A stretch of 64,000 nucleotides of DNA from Myxococcales bacterium (GCA_009692425.1 SHZF01000010.1:43440-107439); one strand, 5' to 3'; counted from the stretch's first letter, positions 34,126 to 43,940 are shown. The notes: generated from the sequence alone by a model not told the origin. Program-made: numbers and translations.

Positions 34126-36785
34126 CGAGGCGCCCATGGCAGGCAGGGCTCGTTTGCGTCGCCGTGGCTGCGGCGTGGCCGACGCACGTGTCGGGCGAGC
34201 CAGCGACAGCCCCTGCGGCGAACCCGCCCGCACCGGCGGGGACCCCGTCGACTGCGGCTGCTGTGGCGTCCGGCGTGCCCACAGAACTCGAACCGCCGCG
34301 CCCCGTGACACCGGTGACGCTCGAATTCCCGCTCGACGCCACGCCGATCGACGCCGCCGTCACCGTGCACGTCAAGCTCGTCGTCGCCAAGGACGGCACG
34401 GTGGCCAAGGTCGAACTCGTCACCGGCGCCCAGCCCGCCCTCGACCGTGCCGTGATCGCGGCAGTACGCGCACTCCAGTTCACGCCGGCGCGCTACCGGG
34501 GCCAGGCGGTCTCTGTTGCCATCGACTTCCGGCACACCTTTCTGCCGCCACCGCCGCCGCCCGCCAGCGCTCCCGACGGCGGGCCGCCGCTCGTCAGCGT
34601 GCTGCGCGGCAGGCTGGTCGAGAAGGGGACGCGCGTACCGGTCACCACCGCGACCTTGGCCGTCGAGGTCGGCACCCGGCGCTATTCGGTGGAGGTGGAC
34701 CGCAAGGGCCGCTTCCGCCTGCCCCTGCCGGCTGGGCGCGCGCGAGTGAGCGTGCACGGCACCGGGTACCGTCCGTTCCTGCAGTACGAGGACCTCCAGC
34801 CCGCCCAGGAAGTCGCCGTGGCCTACTACGTCGAACGCGAGCGCTACGACCCGTACGAAATCCTGGTGTTCGGCGAGACGAAGCGCCAGGAGCTGAGCCG
34901 CATCACCCTGCGCGGCCCCGAAATCCGCCAGGTGCCCGGCACGTTCGGTGATCCGTTTCGCGTGGTGCAGACGTTGCCCGGCGTGGCGTCGATCGTGTCG
35001 CTGTTGCCCTTCCCCGTCGTGCGCGGTGCGAGCCCGGGCAGCACGGGGTTCCTGGTCGATGGCACGCGCGTGCCGTTGCTCTACCACCTGCTCGCGGGGC
35101 CTTCGGTGATCCATCCGGAGTTCATCGACGAGGTCCAGTTCTACCCCGGCGGTGCGCCCGTGCCATATGGCGGCTACACGGCGGGCATCGTCGACGGCCG
35201 CACGCGGCGGGCTCGCTTGGACGAGACGCTCTACGACGCCGACATGAACCTCTTGCAGACGGGCGTGCTCGTGCGCCGGCCCGTGCCGGCGTTGGGCGCG
35301 ACGGTGACGGCGGCGGGGCGCATCGGCTACCCGGGCGTCATCATCAGCCTTGCCACCGACGAGGCCTCGCTGGCCTATTGGGATTACCAACTGCGCCTCG
35401 ACGGCGGCCAGCCCCGCAACGGCTGGACCCTGTTCGCGTTCGGCGCCGAGGACGAGGTCAAGGGCGTCGACCCGGCCGCCGACCCCGCCCTCACACCGCC
35501 ACCCTTGATCACGGTCCTCAAGCTCGGCTTCCACCGCCTCGATCTGCGCGGGCATGGCACGTCGGGCCGCTTCGATGGCGTCGCGCGGCTGGTGGCGGGC
35601 CTCGACGAGACGCGCACCGGCACGGCGGGCGGCCTGCGAACCTGGGTAGTCGAACCGGACCTGCGCGGTCGCTGGCGCCGCGACGAAGAGTTGGAAGTTC
35701 TCGCCGGCCTCGACGGCAGCTTCCACAAGACCGGAGACCTCGCCGCAACCGCGACGACGAGCGGCCCGCAGGCGCCGTCGGCGTTCGTGGCCTTCACCGA
35801 AGACCTGACGAAGCAGTGGCAGGGCGGCGCGTGGCTCGAAGCCCTGTGGCGGCCGACCCCGCGCTGGCTCGTGCGCCCCGGTGTGCGCGCGGACGGCCGC
35901 TACGACGGAACCACGGCGAAGTTTGGCTTCGATCCGCGTGCGATGTTGCGCTACCGCCTCGGCACGTTCGATGCGCTGGACCTCGCCGGCACGGGCACGG
36001 ATTCGGCCGACAGCCGCGCCGATCGGGCCGTCTGGCTCAAGGGGGGCGCTGGCGTGTACCATCAACCGCCGCGCTTCTTCCTGCCTCTGCCGGGTCTCGA
36101 CGTGATGCCGTTGCGCTTTGGCCTGCTCCAGGCGATCCAGACAAGCCTCGGCGTCGAGATTCCGTTGGGCGGCGGTACTCAACTCAACGTGGAGAGCTTC
36201 TACAACGACATGGACCCGATCGTGTTCGACCTCCAGACGAACGCGCAGAGCGTGACCCAACTCGCCCCGCAGCGGCTGCCCGGCGAACTGCCTCAGGAGG
36301 TCACCGCGACCAAGAGCGCCGCCGACCGCGCGCTCGACCGCCTGTTGGCGCCGCAACTCGGGCGCGCGTATGGCATCGAGGTGCTGGTCCGGCGCCAGTC
36401 GCGCCACGGCCTGTACGGTTGGCTGGCGTACACGCTGTCGCGGTCGGAACGCTTGAAGGACGGCGCCTGGGTGCCCTACGACTACGACCGCTCCCACCTC
36501 GTCAACCTGGTCGCGGGGCTGCCGTTGCCGCGCAACTGGGACGTCGGTGCGCGCCTGCAGTGGCAGTCAGGAAAGCCCGCGACGACGACTCACGGCTACA
36601 ACACGGCGCGCATCGACAGCTACCTGCGCATCGACGTGCGCATCGACAAGCGCGCGGTGTGGAACAAGTGGTTGTTCGATTTCTATGTCGACGTCACGAA
36701 CATCGCGGTGTTCCCCGAGGAGGTCTCGCCGGGCAACATCTTGCGCTACGTGTTGCCGACGGTCGGCGTGCGGGGGCGGTTGTGA
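34122..36785 (+). CDS. TonB-dependent receptor with N-terminal TonB-C-like domain
   Basis: An 887-residue outer-membrane receptor that should import or pass a ligand using energy from the adjacent TonB. After the signal peptide there is a TonB C-terminal-like domain at about 70-145 (VTVHVKLVVAKDGTVAKVELV, LDRAVIAAVRALQFTPARY). A Pro run and a carboxypeptidase-regulatory-like beta-sandwich follow (about 160-235, VLRGRLVEKGTRVPVTTATL). A TonB-box-like YEILVFGE sits near 243-250. The plug is at about 255-370 (GPEIRQVPGTFGDPFRVVQTLPGVA, RGASPGSTGFLVDGTRVPLLYHL), and a long barrel continues to the C-terminus. The substrate is not evident: no siderophore or vitamin genes are nearby. GTG overlaps the previous stop (GTGA). 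Confidence 0.88.
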   Translation: MTRRPWQAGLVCVAVAAAWPTHVSGEPATAPAANPPAPAGTPSTAAAVASGVPTELEPPRPVTPVTLEFPLDATPIDAAVTVHVKLVVAKDGTVAKVELVTGAQPALDRAVIAAVRALQFTPARYRGQAVSVAIDFRHTFLPPPPPPASAPDGGPPLVSVLRGRLVEKGTRVPVTTATLAVEVGTRRYSVEVDRKGRFRLPLPAGRARVSVHGTGYRPFLQYEDLQPAQEVAVAYYVERERYDPYEILVFGETKRQELSRITLRGPEIRQVPGTFGDPFRVVQTLPGVASIVSLLPFPVVRGASPGSTGFLVDGTRVPLLYHLLAGPSVIHPEFIDEVQFYPGGAPVPYGGYTAGIVDGRTRRARLDETLYDADMNLLQTGVLVRRPVPALGATVTAAGRIGYPGVIISLATDEASLAYWDYQLRLDGGQPRNGWTLFAFGAEDEVKGVDPAADPALTPPPLITVLKLGFHRLDLRGHGTSGRFDGVARLVAGLDETRTGTAGGLRTWVVEPDLRGRWRRDEELEVLAGLDGSFHKTGDLAATATTSGPQAPSAFVAFTEDLTKQWQGGAWLEALWRPTPRWLVRPGVRADGRYDGTTAKFGFDPRAMLRYRLGTFDALDLAGTGTDSADSRADRAVWLKGGAGVYHQPPRFFLPLPGLDVMPLRFGLLQAIQTSLGVEIPLGGGTQLNVESFYNDMDPIVFDLQTNAQSVTQLAPQRLPGELPQEVTATKSAADRALDRLLAPQLGRAYGIEVLVRRQSRHGLYGWLAYTLSRSERLKDGAWVPYDYDRSHLVNLVAGLPLPRNWDVGARLQWQSGKPATTTHGYNTARIDSYLRIDVRIDKRAVWNKWLFDFYVDVTNIAVFPEEVSPGNILRYVLPTVGVRGRL

Positions 36786-37603
36786 CGCCGGGCCACGCTC
36801 AAGCGCTCGCTGCGCCGCCCGACGTGCGCGGCATCGGCTGGCGGCTGGCGCTGGCACTGTTGCTGTCGGTCGGGCTGCACCTGGCCTTGTTTCGCGCGAT
36901 GGACACGATGCCGCAGCGGCCGCGTCCACTGCCGCCGCCGACGCTGGCCAAAGTGCGGACTGTCCACGAAGCCGTGCGCCCGCCCGACCCACCGCCACCA
37001 CCGCCGCCGCCGCCCAAAGTCGAGCCGCCGCCGCCCGAGCAGATCCACGAAGCGCCCGCGCCGCCGCCCAAGCCGCGCCCCCAGACCAAGCCGCGGCCGT
37101 CGCCCACGCCCGCGAAGCCGCCGCCGCCGACCCAAAGTCCCGCCACCGCTGAGCCGACGATGGACGAGCCCGTGTTCGGCCTGGCGCTGGACTCGATGAG
37201 CCAGGGCGGTCCCGGCGTCGCAGTGCCTACAGGCAACACCTTGATTGCGGACCCGAATGCTCCGCGGGCGCCGATCCACAAGGTGCGCCCGCTGCCGCCG
37301 CCGCCCGTGCCTGCGCCCGAGGTCACGAAGATGCCCGAGATGAAGGGCCGCTGTGCCGGCGCCTACACCGAAGACGCGCGCATGGCCGGCATCGAGGGCA
37401 CGGTCGTGCTGGACCTGGTCGTCGACGCCGACGGCTCCACGCGCGACATCGTGCTCCTGGAGCGTCTCGGCCATGGGCTCGACGAGGCCGCGATCGACGC
37501 GCTGAAGGCGTGCCGTTTTCAGCCCGGCGAAAGGGGCGGGGTGGCGGTGCCGACGCGGGTTCGCGGGTTCAAGATCCGGTTTTTCCTGGCGGATGGAGAG
37601 TAG
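36782..37603 (+). CDS. tonB: TonB energy transducer
   Basis: Inner-membrane-anchored periplasmic protein that links the proton-motive force (through ExbBD) to outer-membrane receptors. The 273 residues show one N-terminal transmembrane helix (WRLALALLLSVGLHLALFRAM at about 20-40). A long Pro/Lys/Glu-rich rigid region follows (about 50-130), including a PPPPPPPPP run, and then a C-terminal TonB domain (CAGAYTEDARMAGIEGTVVLDLVVDADGSTRDIVLLERLG, about 195-273). GTG overlaps the receptor stop (GTGA). No exbB or exbD genes are in the window, so they must be elsewhere. The proline runs would need EF-P for smooth translation. Confidence 0.92.
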   Translation: MTPGHAQALAAPPDVRGIGWRLALALLLSVGLHLALFRAMDTMPQRPRPLPPPTLAKVRTVHEAVRPPDPPPPPPPPPKVEPPPPEQIHEAPAPPPKPRPQTKPRPSPTPAKPPPPTQSPATAEPTMDEPVFGLALDSMSQGGPGVAVPTGNTLIADPNAPRAPIHKVRPLPPPPVPAPEVTKMPEMKGRCAGAYTEDARMAGIEGTVVLDLVVDADGSTRDIVLLERLGHGLDEAAIDALKACRFQPGERGGVAVPTRVRGFKIRFFLADGE

Positions 37604-40600
37604 ATGGCAACCGCGTCGGCTGCACGGGGATCGCAAGCGCTGGGGCGCGCCGGCGAGTCGGCGTGGCAGGTCGTCGCCGGGTTTGCCGTGGTGCTGGGGT
37701 GTGGCGAGACGACCGCCAACTCGGTCAATGCACATGCGGTGGGAGCCGATGTCCGCTCCGACGCCGCAAGCGCCGCAGTCCAGGCAGATGGCGCGCAGTT
37801 GGCCGCTGCCGAAGCCTTCGGAGAGGATGGTGGCGTCGTGGGGGATGGCGCTGCCATCGATGCAGCCACTGTCGTCGATGCCGTCAGCCCGCCCGGCGCC
37901 GATGCCGCGTCGCCCGGCCTGGTGGAGCAATGTGCCGCCAAGACCCTGCAGCCGTGGTCGCGCAAGAGCACGGCGCTGGGTGGCGCGGTCGCCTTTCACG
38001 AAATCCACTACCACCCTGCGGGCAAGGCGGAGTCACCGTGGATCGAACTGCACAATCCGCTCGGCATTGCGGTGGACGTGACAGGATTCCGCATCGCCGG
38101 CGCGGTGCAGTATGTGTTCCCGGCCGGGACGTTCCTCGCGGCGCGCGGCTTCGTCGTGGTCGCGGGCGACGCCGCGCAACTGGCCAAGGCAGTCGGTGCA
38201 CCCGTTGCGATCGGGTCCTATGCCGGAGTGCTGCCTCCGACTACAGCCACCTTGGAACTGTGGAACAACGCCGGGCGACTGCTCGACACGATCACGTATG
38301 CGAGTACGTCGCCGTGGCCGGTGATCCCCGATGGCTCAGGCGCCACGTTGGCCAAGCGCCACGGTGGCGGCGTGAGCGGGCGCGCCGAAAGCTGGACCGC
38401 CAGCGCACAGGTGGGCGGCACGCCGGGCGCGGCGAATTTTCCCCAGGCGGCGACCACACCAGCGGTGTTGCCGTGGGTGGCCAAGGATGCGGTGTGGCAC
38501 TACCACGCAGGCGCTCCGCCGCCGCCCGCGCAGTGGGCCGCGCTGGCCTTCGACGATGCCGCCTGGCCCTCCGCACCCGCCCCGTTCTTCGCGGGCGACG
38601 CTGCGGCGGGATCGGTGGCAGCGACGGCCAAGGTGACCGCCGACAACTTCTTCGCGCTCTACGTGGGCAAGGCCGACGGCACGGCCTTGCACTTCGTGGG
38701 CCGCGACGCGGTCGGCGACTGGACCTCGGTCGAGAGCTTCGCGCTGCAAGCCAAGCCCGGCGAGCACGCCTATGTGGCCGCGTGGGAGGCGCCCAACGAC
38801 AACGGCGGGCCCCAGGCGCTGATCGGCGAGATTGCGGTGGCCGGCAACGCCCTGCTGCAGACGGCGCCCACCAGCCTCCAATGGGTGCTCGGGCCCGCGG
38901 GCGCCAACCCGGGCGGGGCCTTGACCGACGCCGCGCCGCCGACCGCCCTCGTCCAGGGCCTGATCCAGCAGGCCAACAGCGCTGGATCGTGGAAGACGCC
39001 CCAGGCCGCAGCGGACAAGGCGGCGCCGCCGTGGGGGCCCGTGATTGCCGGAGCGTTTTCCGCCGGGACGCAATTCGTGTGGGCCGACACGTTCGCCGAT
39101 GTCTCGGCCTCGAACACCGCGTCGACGTTCGTGTTGTATCGGTTCCAAGCGCCGCTGCTGCCGACCCAGGGCACGACGAAGCTGGCCGGGCCGCTGCCGA
39201 CCACGTACTTCCGCACGACGTTCCAGGCGCCGGCCGACGTCGCGCTCCTGCAGCCGTGGATCGACGCGCTCATCGACGACGGCGCCGTGTTCTACTTGAA
39301 CGGCCAGGAGGTGTTCCGGCTGCGCATGCCGCCAGGAGTCGTGGGGCCCTTGACCTTGGCCTCGAGCGCGGTGGTCGGTGCTCCGCCGCCCGCGTCAAGC
39401 CTTGTCGCGGCGGCGGCGCTCGTCCCGGGCAAGAACGTCCTCGCGGTCGAGGTGCATCAGGCCACGATCGCGGACGCGGATCTCGTCATGGCGGCGGCGT
39501 TGCAGGCGTCCGTCCAACCGCCAGAACCTGCCGCAGCGCAAGCCGGGCTCGCATTCAACGAGGTGGCCGCTGGCGCCACGGCTGGGTTCTGGCTGGAGCT
39601 GACGAACCTCGGTGCGGCCTCGACCGACACCAATGGCTACGTCGTGGTGTCCAGTCTGGGCGGCGAGCGCGTCCTGCCCGCCCACGGCGTCGGACCCGGC
39701 CAGTTGCTCCTGCTGGGTGCCAAGGAACTCGGCTTCGGCGCGCTCCCCTCGGCGCGGCTGTTCCTCTACACCCCGGACCGCCAACGCGTGCTGGACGGTA
39801 TCGCGGTGGCCAGCGTGCCGCAGGGCCGGTCCCACGGCGACGCGCGACCTTGGCGCTACCCGGACACCGCGACGCCGGGTGGTCCCAACGTGTTCGTGAC
39901 CCATGACAACCTGATCATCCACGAAATCTTGTATCGCGGCCCGCCGCTGCTCGCAGCCAACGGATTGATCACCAAATCGCCTCTGGAGTGGGTGGAATTG
40001 TACAACCGCGGCCCCCAGCCCCTCGATGTCAGCGGATTCCAGCTTGTCGATGCCGTGGAGTTCACGTTTGGCCCCGGCAGCGTGGTCGCACCCGGCGGCT
40101 ACGCGGTGGTCGCCAACGACGTGCCGGCCCTGTACGCGGCGTACCCGGCGCTGGCGGCGACGGGCACCGACGTAGTGGTCGGTGGCTACAGCGGTGGCCT
40201 CGCCGACTCCGGCGAAAACGTCGTGGTGCGGGACGCGTGCGGCAACGAGGTCGATGCGGTGCCGTACCAGAAAGACGGTGCCTGGCCGACGCTGGCCCAC
40301 GGCGGCGGCTCGAGCCTCGAACTGCGCGACCCGCGCGCCGACAACCGGCAGGGTGGCGCGTGGGCGGCGAGCGACGCGACGGCGGCGGCCTCATGGCTGC
40401 AGATCAGCTACGAGGCGGTCGCGTCACCCAGTTCGGTCGGACCCGACGGGCAGTACCAGGAGTTCGTGCTCGGCCTGCTCGACGCGGGCGTCGCACTCAT
40501 CGACGACCTCAGCGTAGTCGAAGACCCGGGCGGCAAGGCGCTCGAGTTGTTGCAGGACGGCACCTTCGAGAAGCCTGGCTCGTCCACCTGGCGTCTGCTC

Positions 40601-42628
40601 GGCAACCACCGCCACAGTGCCGTCATCACCGAACCCGGCAATCCCGCCAACCACGTGCTGCGACTCGTTGCGACCGGCGCCGCGGAGCACCAGCACAACC
40701 ACGCCGAAACCACGCTCGCGGCCGGCCAGGCCATCACGAACGGCAAGACGTACCGCGTCAAGCTGCGCGCGCGCTGGCAGGGCGGCTCGCCGCAGCTGAA
40801 TACGCGCCTGTACTTCAACCGGCTGGCCAAGACCCACCGGCTGCCGCTGCCCGCCTATCAGGGGACGCCCGGTGCGAAAAACAGCCAAGGGGTGGCCAAC
40901 GCGGGGCCCACCTGGCGCGATCTCCGGCACTTTCCGCCTGTGCCGCAGGCGAACGAGCCCGTTGTGGTGAGTGTCCACGCCGCCGACTCCGATGGCATTG
41001 CGCAGGTGACGCTGTGGTACGCGATCGACAGCGGTCCGGCGCTCAGCCTGCCGATGGCGATCCAGGGGCAGGGGCGCTTTGCGGCCGTCGTACCGGGCGG
41101 GCCAGCGGGGTCGGTGGTGCAGTACTACGTGGCGGGAGTCGACGCGGCGGGTGTGCAGTCCACGTACCCGGCGTCGGGGCCGGCCTCGCGGGCCCTGTGG
41201 ATTACCGACGACGGCCTGGCGTCGAAGTCCGGCCTGCACAACCTGCGCATCGTGCTGACGCCGGCCGACGCAAAGTGGCTGTTCGACCCGAAAAACCTGA
41301 TGAGCAACGACGCCATCGGCGGCACCGTCGTCGATGACGAGCATACGGTCTACGCCAACGTCGGCGTGCGCCTCAAGGGCAGCGAGCGCGGGCGGCCCGA
41401 GACGGTGCGCGTCGGCTTTGCGGTCCAGTTCGCGGCGGAGCAGCCGTTTCGTGGCGCGCTGCCCAGCCTGATGGTCGACCGCTCCGAAGGCGTCGGCTTC
41501 GGCCAGCGTGAGGTGTTTTTCAACCAAGCGATGAACCGCGCGGGCACCGTCGCCAGCCGATACGACGACGTGGTCAAGGTGCTGACGCCCAACGTCGCCC
41601 ACACTGGCCCCGCGCAGCTACAACTGGCGCGCTTCGGCGACCTGCTGCTCGATGCCCAGTTCGACAACGGCGGCGAGGGCCCCGTGTTCGAGTACGAGCT
41701 TATCTACTACCCGACGACGACGGACGACGGCACGAAGCAAGGCAACAAGCTGCCCAAGCCTGACCTTGTCGTCGGCATCCCCATCAAGGACCTGGGCAGT
41801 GACAAGGAGGCCTACCGTCTGCCATTCATCCTCAAGAGCAACCGCTGGCAGGACGACTACCAGGGACTGATGGCGTTTGCCAAGGCGTTTGGCACCACCG
41901 GCGCGCAATTCAACGCCGTGGTCGCGGGTGTCATCGACGTCGACCAGTGGCTGCGCAGCTTTGCGTTCGCGACGTTGAGCGGAGCGGTCGACAACTACGG
42001 CGTCGGCGATGCCCACAATGGCAACTTCTACGTGCGCCCGACCGACAAGCGCGTGCTGTACCTTCCCCACGACCTCGACTTCTACGGCGGCTCGCCGCAC
42101 AGCAAGCTGATCGGCGGCGCGGACCTGGCCAAGCTCGTTGCCACGCCGGCCCGGCTGCGCACCTATTACGGGCACCTGCACGACATCGTGGCGACGGCCT
42201 ACAACGCCAGCTACCTGGCGTGGTGGAGCGACCACCTGGGCAAGCTGCTGCCCGCCCAAGACTTCGCCGGGCACCTGAAGTTCGTGGCGGCGCGCGCCGA
42301 GTGGGTGATGAACGGAGCGCCCAATGCGATTGTAAAGGCGATCCCCAAGGTGGCGTTCGAGGTCACGACCAATGCAGGTGCGCCCGTGACGGTGGCGGCG
42401 CCCGAGGCCGTGCTGGACGGCGTAGGGTGGATCGATGTGCACGACGTGCGGGTGGGCAAGCCGGCCAAGGCCCTCGCGCTGGACTGGATTGGCCAGACCG
42501 CGTGGCGGGCGCCGGTGGCGTTGGCGTGTGGCGGAAATGCTATTGAATTGAAGGCGTTTGATCGACACGGTGTGGCGGTGGGTGCCGGCAAGATCGGGAT
42601 CACGCGCGTGGGCGTGGGATGCCCGTAG
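37604..42628 (+). CDS. Giant lamin-tail/CotH-kinase lipoprotein
   Basis: A 1674-residue surface lipoprotein with a likely secreted-kinase domain. The lipobox VLGC (about 30-33) leads into an Ala/Asp linker. The order then is a lamin-tail domain (about 125-265), a galactose-binding-like module (WHYHAGAPPPPAQW, FDDAAW, about 290-640) with FLNGQEVFR-type strands, lamin-tail domains 2 and 3 (about 645-770 and 765-930), a carbohydrate-binding-like sandwich (about 945-1090), an Ig-like module and a CotH kinase-like domain (about 1210-1575). That domain includes RLKGSERG, LKSNRWQDDYQ, AVDNYGVGDAHNGNFYV and YLPHDLDFYGG, where DLD is the CotH metal-binding motif. CotH kinases phosphorylate secreted proteins. 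It starts right after the tonB stop, with GGAGAG 4 nt upstream. Confidence 0.85.
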   Translation: MATASAARGSQALGRAGESAWQVVAGFAVVLGCGETTANSVNAHAVGADVRSDAASAAVQADGAQLAAAEAFGEDGGVVGDGAAIDAATVVDAVSPPGADAASPGLVEQCAAKTLQPWSRKSTALGGAVAFHEIHYHPAGKAESPWIELHNPLGIAVDVTGFRIAGAVQYVFPAGTFLAARGFVVVAGDAAQLAKAVGAPVAIGSYAGVLPPTTATLELWNNAGRLLDTITYASTSPWPVIPDGSGATLAKRHGGGVSGRAESWTASAQVGGTPGAANFPQAATTPAVLPWVAKDAVWHYHAGAPPPPAQWAALAFDDAAWPSAPAPFFAGDAAAGSVAATAKVTADNFFALYVGKADGTALHFVGRDAVGDWTSVESFALQAKPGEHAYVAAWEAPNDNGGPQALIGEIAVAGNALLQTAPTSLQWVLGPAGANPGGALTDAAPPTALVQGLIQQANSAGSWKTPQAAADKAAPPWGPVIAGAFSAGTQFVWADTFADVSASNTASTFVLYRFQAPLLPTQGTTKLAGPLPTTYFRTTFQAPADVALLQPWIDALIDDGAVFYLNGQEVFRLRMPPGVVGPLTLASSAVVGAPPPASSLVAAAALVPGKNVLAVEVHQATIADADLVMAAALQASVQPPEPAAAQAGLAFNEVAAGATAGFWLELTNLGAASTDTNGYVVVSSLGGERVLPAHGVGPGQLLLLGAKELGFGALPSARLFLYTPDRQRVLDGIAVASVPQGRSHGDARPWRYPDTATPGGPNVFVTHDNLIIHEILYRGPPLLAANGLITKSPLEWVELYNRGPQPLDVSGFQLVDAVEFTFGPGSVVAPGGYAVVANDVPALYAAYPALAATGTDVVVGGYSGGLADSGENVVVRDACGNEVDAVPYQKDGAWPTLAHGGGSSLELRDPRADNRQGGAWAASDATAAASWLQISYEAVASPSSVGPDGQYQEFVLGLLDAGVALIDDLSVVEDPGGKALELLQDGTFEKPGSSTWRLLGNHRHSAVITEPGNPANHVLRLVATGAAEHQHNHAETTLAAGQAITNGKTYRVKLRARWQGGSPQLNTRLYFNRLAKTHRLPLPAYQGTPGAKNSQGVANAGPTWRDLRHFPPVPQANEPVVVSVHAADSDGIAQVTLWYAIDSGPALSLPMAIQGQGRFAAVVPGGPAGSVVQYYVAGVDAAGVQSTYPASGPASRALWITDDGLASKSGLHNLRIVLTPADAKWLFDPKNLMSNDAIGGTVVDDEHTVYANVGVRLKGSERGRPETVRVGFAVQFAAEQPFRGALPSLMVDRSEGVGFGQREVFFNQAMNRAGTVASRYDDVVKVLTPNVAHTGPAQLQLARFGDLLLDAQFDNGGEGPVFEYELIYYPTTTDDGTKQGNKLPKPDLVVGIPIKDLGSDKEAYRLPFILKSNRWQDDYQGLMAFAKAFGTTGAQFNAVVAGVIDVDQWLRSFAFATLSGAVDNYGVGDAHNGNFYVRPTDKRVLYLPHDLDFYGGSPHSKLIGGADLAKLVATPARLRTYYGHLHDIVATAYNASYLAWWSDHLGKLLPAQDFAGHLKFVAARAEWVMNGAPNAIVKAIPKVAFEVTTNAGAPVTVAAPEAVLDGVGWIDVHDVRVGKPAKALALDWIGQTAWRAPVALACGGNAIELKAFDRHGVAVGAGKIGITRVGVGCP

Positions 42629-42710
42629 CGGCAGCTCGACGTAGCTGGTGTACGCGTTGACCGGCAACGTCTCAGGCGCCTGAAGCCAATGCCATTCTGC
42701 CCACAGCGTT

Positions 42711-43940
42711 TTACAGCGGATAGATCAACACTTTCGAGCGCTTCTCCCCAAACGCCGCCAACTCCTTCTCCCACGTCTTCTCCAATTCGCGCCAGCCCTT
42801 GCCCGCCTCGATCGCCGGCCACACGTCTTCGTCGCCCCACGTTCGGTGGAAGCGCGTCTCGTCCTCGACCCTCAACTCCGCGGGGTGCGTCTTGCGCAAC
42901 GCCGCCAGGATCGCGACGGCCGTCCGCAGGGGTCGCAATTGGTGTGGGTCCGTCACATAAAGCTGGACACCATGCACGATCTTGCCGCCGAACTGCCCAC
43001 GCCACGGCCGGAACGTCATCGGACGAAAGCGCAGCCCCGGCAGCGGGTCCTTCTGCAGTTCCACGAAAAGCTTGTGCGGATCGACAAACGGCGCGCCGAT
43101 CAGCTCGAACGGCATCGAATTGCCGCCACCCTCGTTCACGTTGGGGCCCGAGCCGCCGACCATGCCAGTCGCCACATACAGGTACGCGTTCAAGGGATGC
43201 GGAATGCCCGGCGACGGCGGCACCCACAGCAGGCCCGTGTCGTCCCAGACCATGCCGCGCTTCCAGCCCTTCATCTCGACCACGACGAGGTCCGTTTTGA
43301 GCTTGAGTTCCTGCTTGTAGAAGCGAGCGAGTTCGCCAAACGTCAGCCCGTGCGACACCGGCACCGGCCCCCAGCCGATCAGGGACTGCCAGCGCGGCTT
43401 GCGGATCGGCCCTTCGAACAGCACGCCGCCGATGGGATTGGGCCGGTCGAGCACCCACAGCGGCTTTTTCGCCTTGGCGCACGCCTCCATCACCTCGCCC
43501 AGCGTGCTGGCGTAGGTGTAGGTGCGGCTGCCGATGTCCTGCAGGTCGAAAAGCACGACGTCGACCCGCGCCATCGTCTCCGGGCTCGGCCCGATGCGCC
43601 CGCCGAACAGGCCCTCGACCGGGATGGCGGTGCGCGCGTCCTTGCCGCTGGGGCCCGACTGGCCGTTGGGCAGCGCTCCTTCGAGACCGTGTTCCGGTGC
43701 CCACAACTGCGTCACCGTGACGCCCGCTGCTCCGCGCAAGCGATCTACTGTCGGCACGAGGTCGCCATCGACGGCGGCGGCGTGCACCACGAGGCCGAGC
43801 CGCTTGCCCTTGAGTTCGGCAAGGCGCTCGGTCATCAACACGTCGATGCCCAAGGTCACAGGGGCCGCCTGCGCCGGCTGGGAGCGCCAAGCCAGCAGGG
43901 CAAGAAGCGTCCACACCAGGCCGAGCAAACGCTTGGTCAT
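42711..43940 (-). CDS. NamZ-like exo-beta-N-acetylmuramidase (DUF1343)
   Basis: Probable exported glycosidase of the DUF1343/GH171 family, whose characterised member NamZ removes N-acetylmuramic acid from the non-reducing end of peptidoglycan fragments. The 409 residues have a signal peptide ending QPAQA near 25. They also hold the family blocks GLVVHAAAVDGDL, WAPEHGLEGA, LFDLQDIGSRTYTYASTLGE, DRPNPIGG, GLTFGELARFY and NEGGGNSMPFELIGAPFV. It is the last gene of a minus-strand run with DUF4139, a metalloprotease and MepA, an envelope-remodelling group. It converges with the CotH gene. The 82-nt spacer contains a 12-bp palindrome but no T tract. Confidence 0.9.
   Translation of the reverse strand: MTKRLLGLVWTLLALLAWRSQPAQAAPVTLGIDVLMTERLAELKGKRLGLVVHAAAVDGDLVPTVDRLRGAAGVTVTQLWAPEHGLEGALPNGQSGPSGKDARTAIPVEGLFGGRIGPSPETMARVDVVLFDLQDIGSRTYTYASTLGEVMEACAKAKKPLWVLDRPNPIGGVLFEGPIRKPRWQSLIGWGPVPVSHGLTFGELARFYKQELKLKTDLVVVEMKGWKRGMVWDDTGLLWVPPSPGIPHPLNAYLYVATGMVGGSGPNVNEGGGNSMPFELIGAPFVDPHKLFVELQKDPLPGLRFRPMTFRPWRGQFGGKIVHGVQLYVTDPHQLRPLRTAVAILAALRKTHPAELRVEDETRFHRTWGDEDVWPAIEAGKGWRELEKTWEKELAAFGEKRSKVLIYPL

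Noticed and set aside
33876..36497. 873-codon minus-strand open frame
   Set aside because: Antisense to the TonB receptor with its recognised plug and barrel.
42672..42683. Perfect 12-bp palindrome TCAGGCGCCTGA between convergent genes
   Set aside because: No loop and no T tract; too short to call a terminator or an operator.
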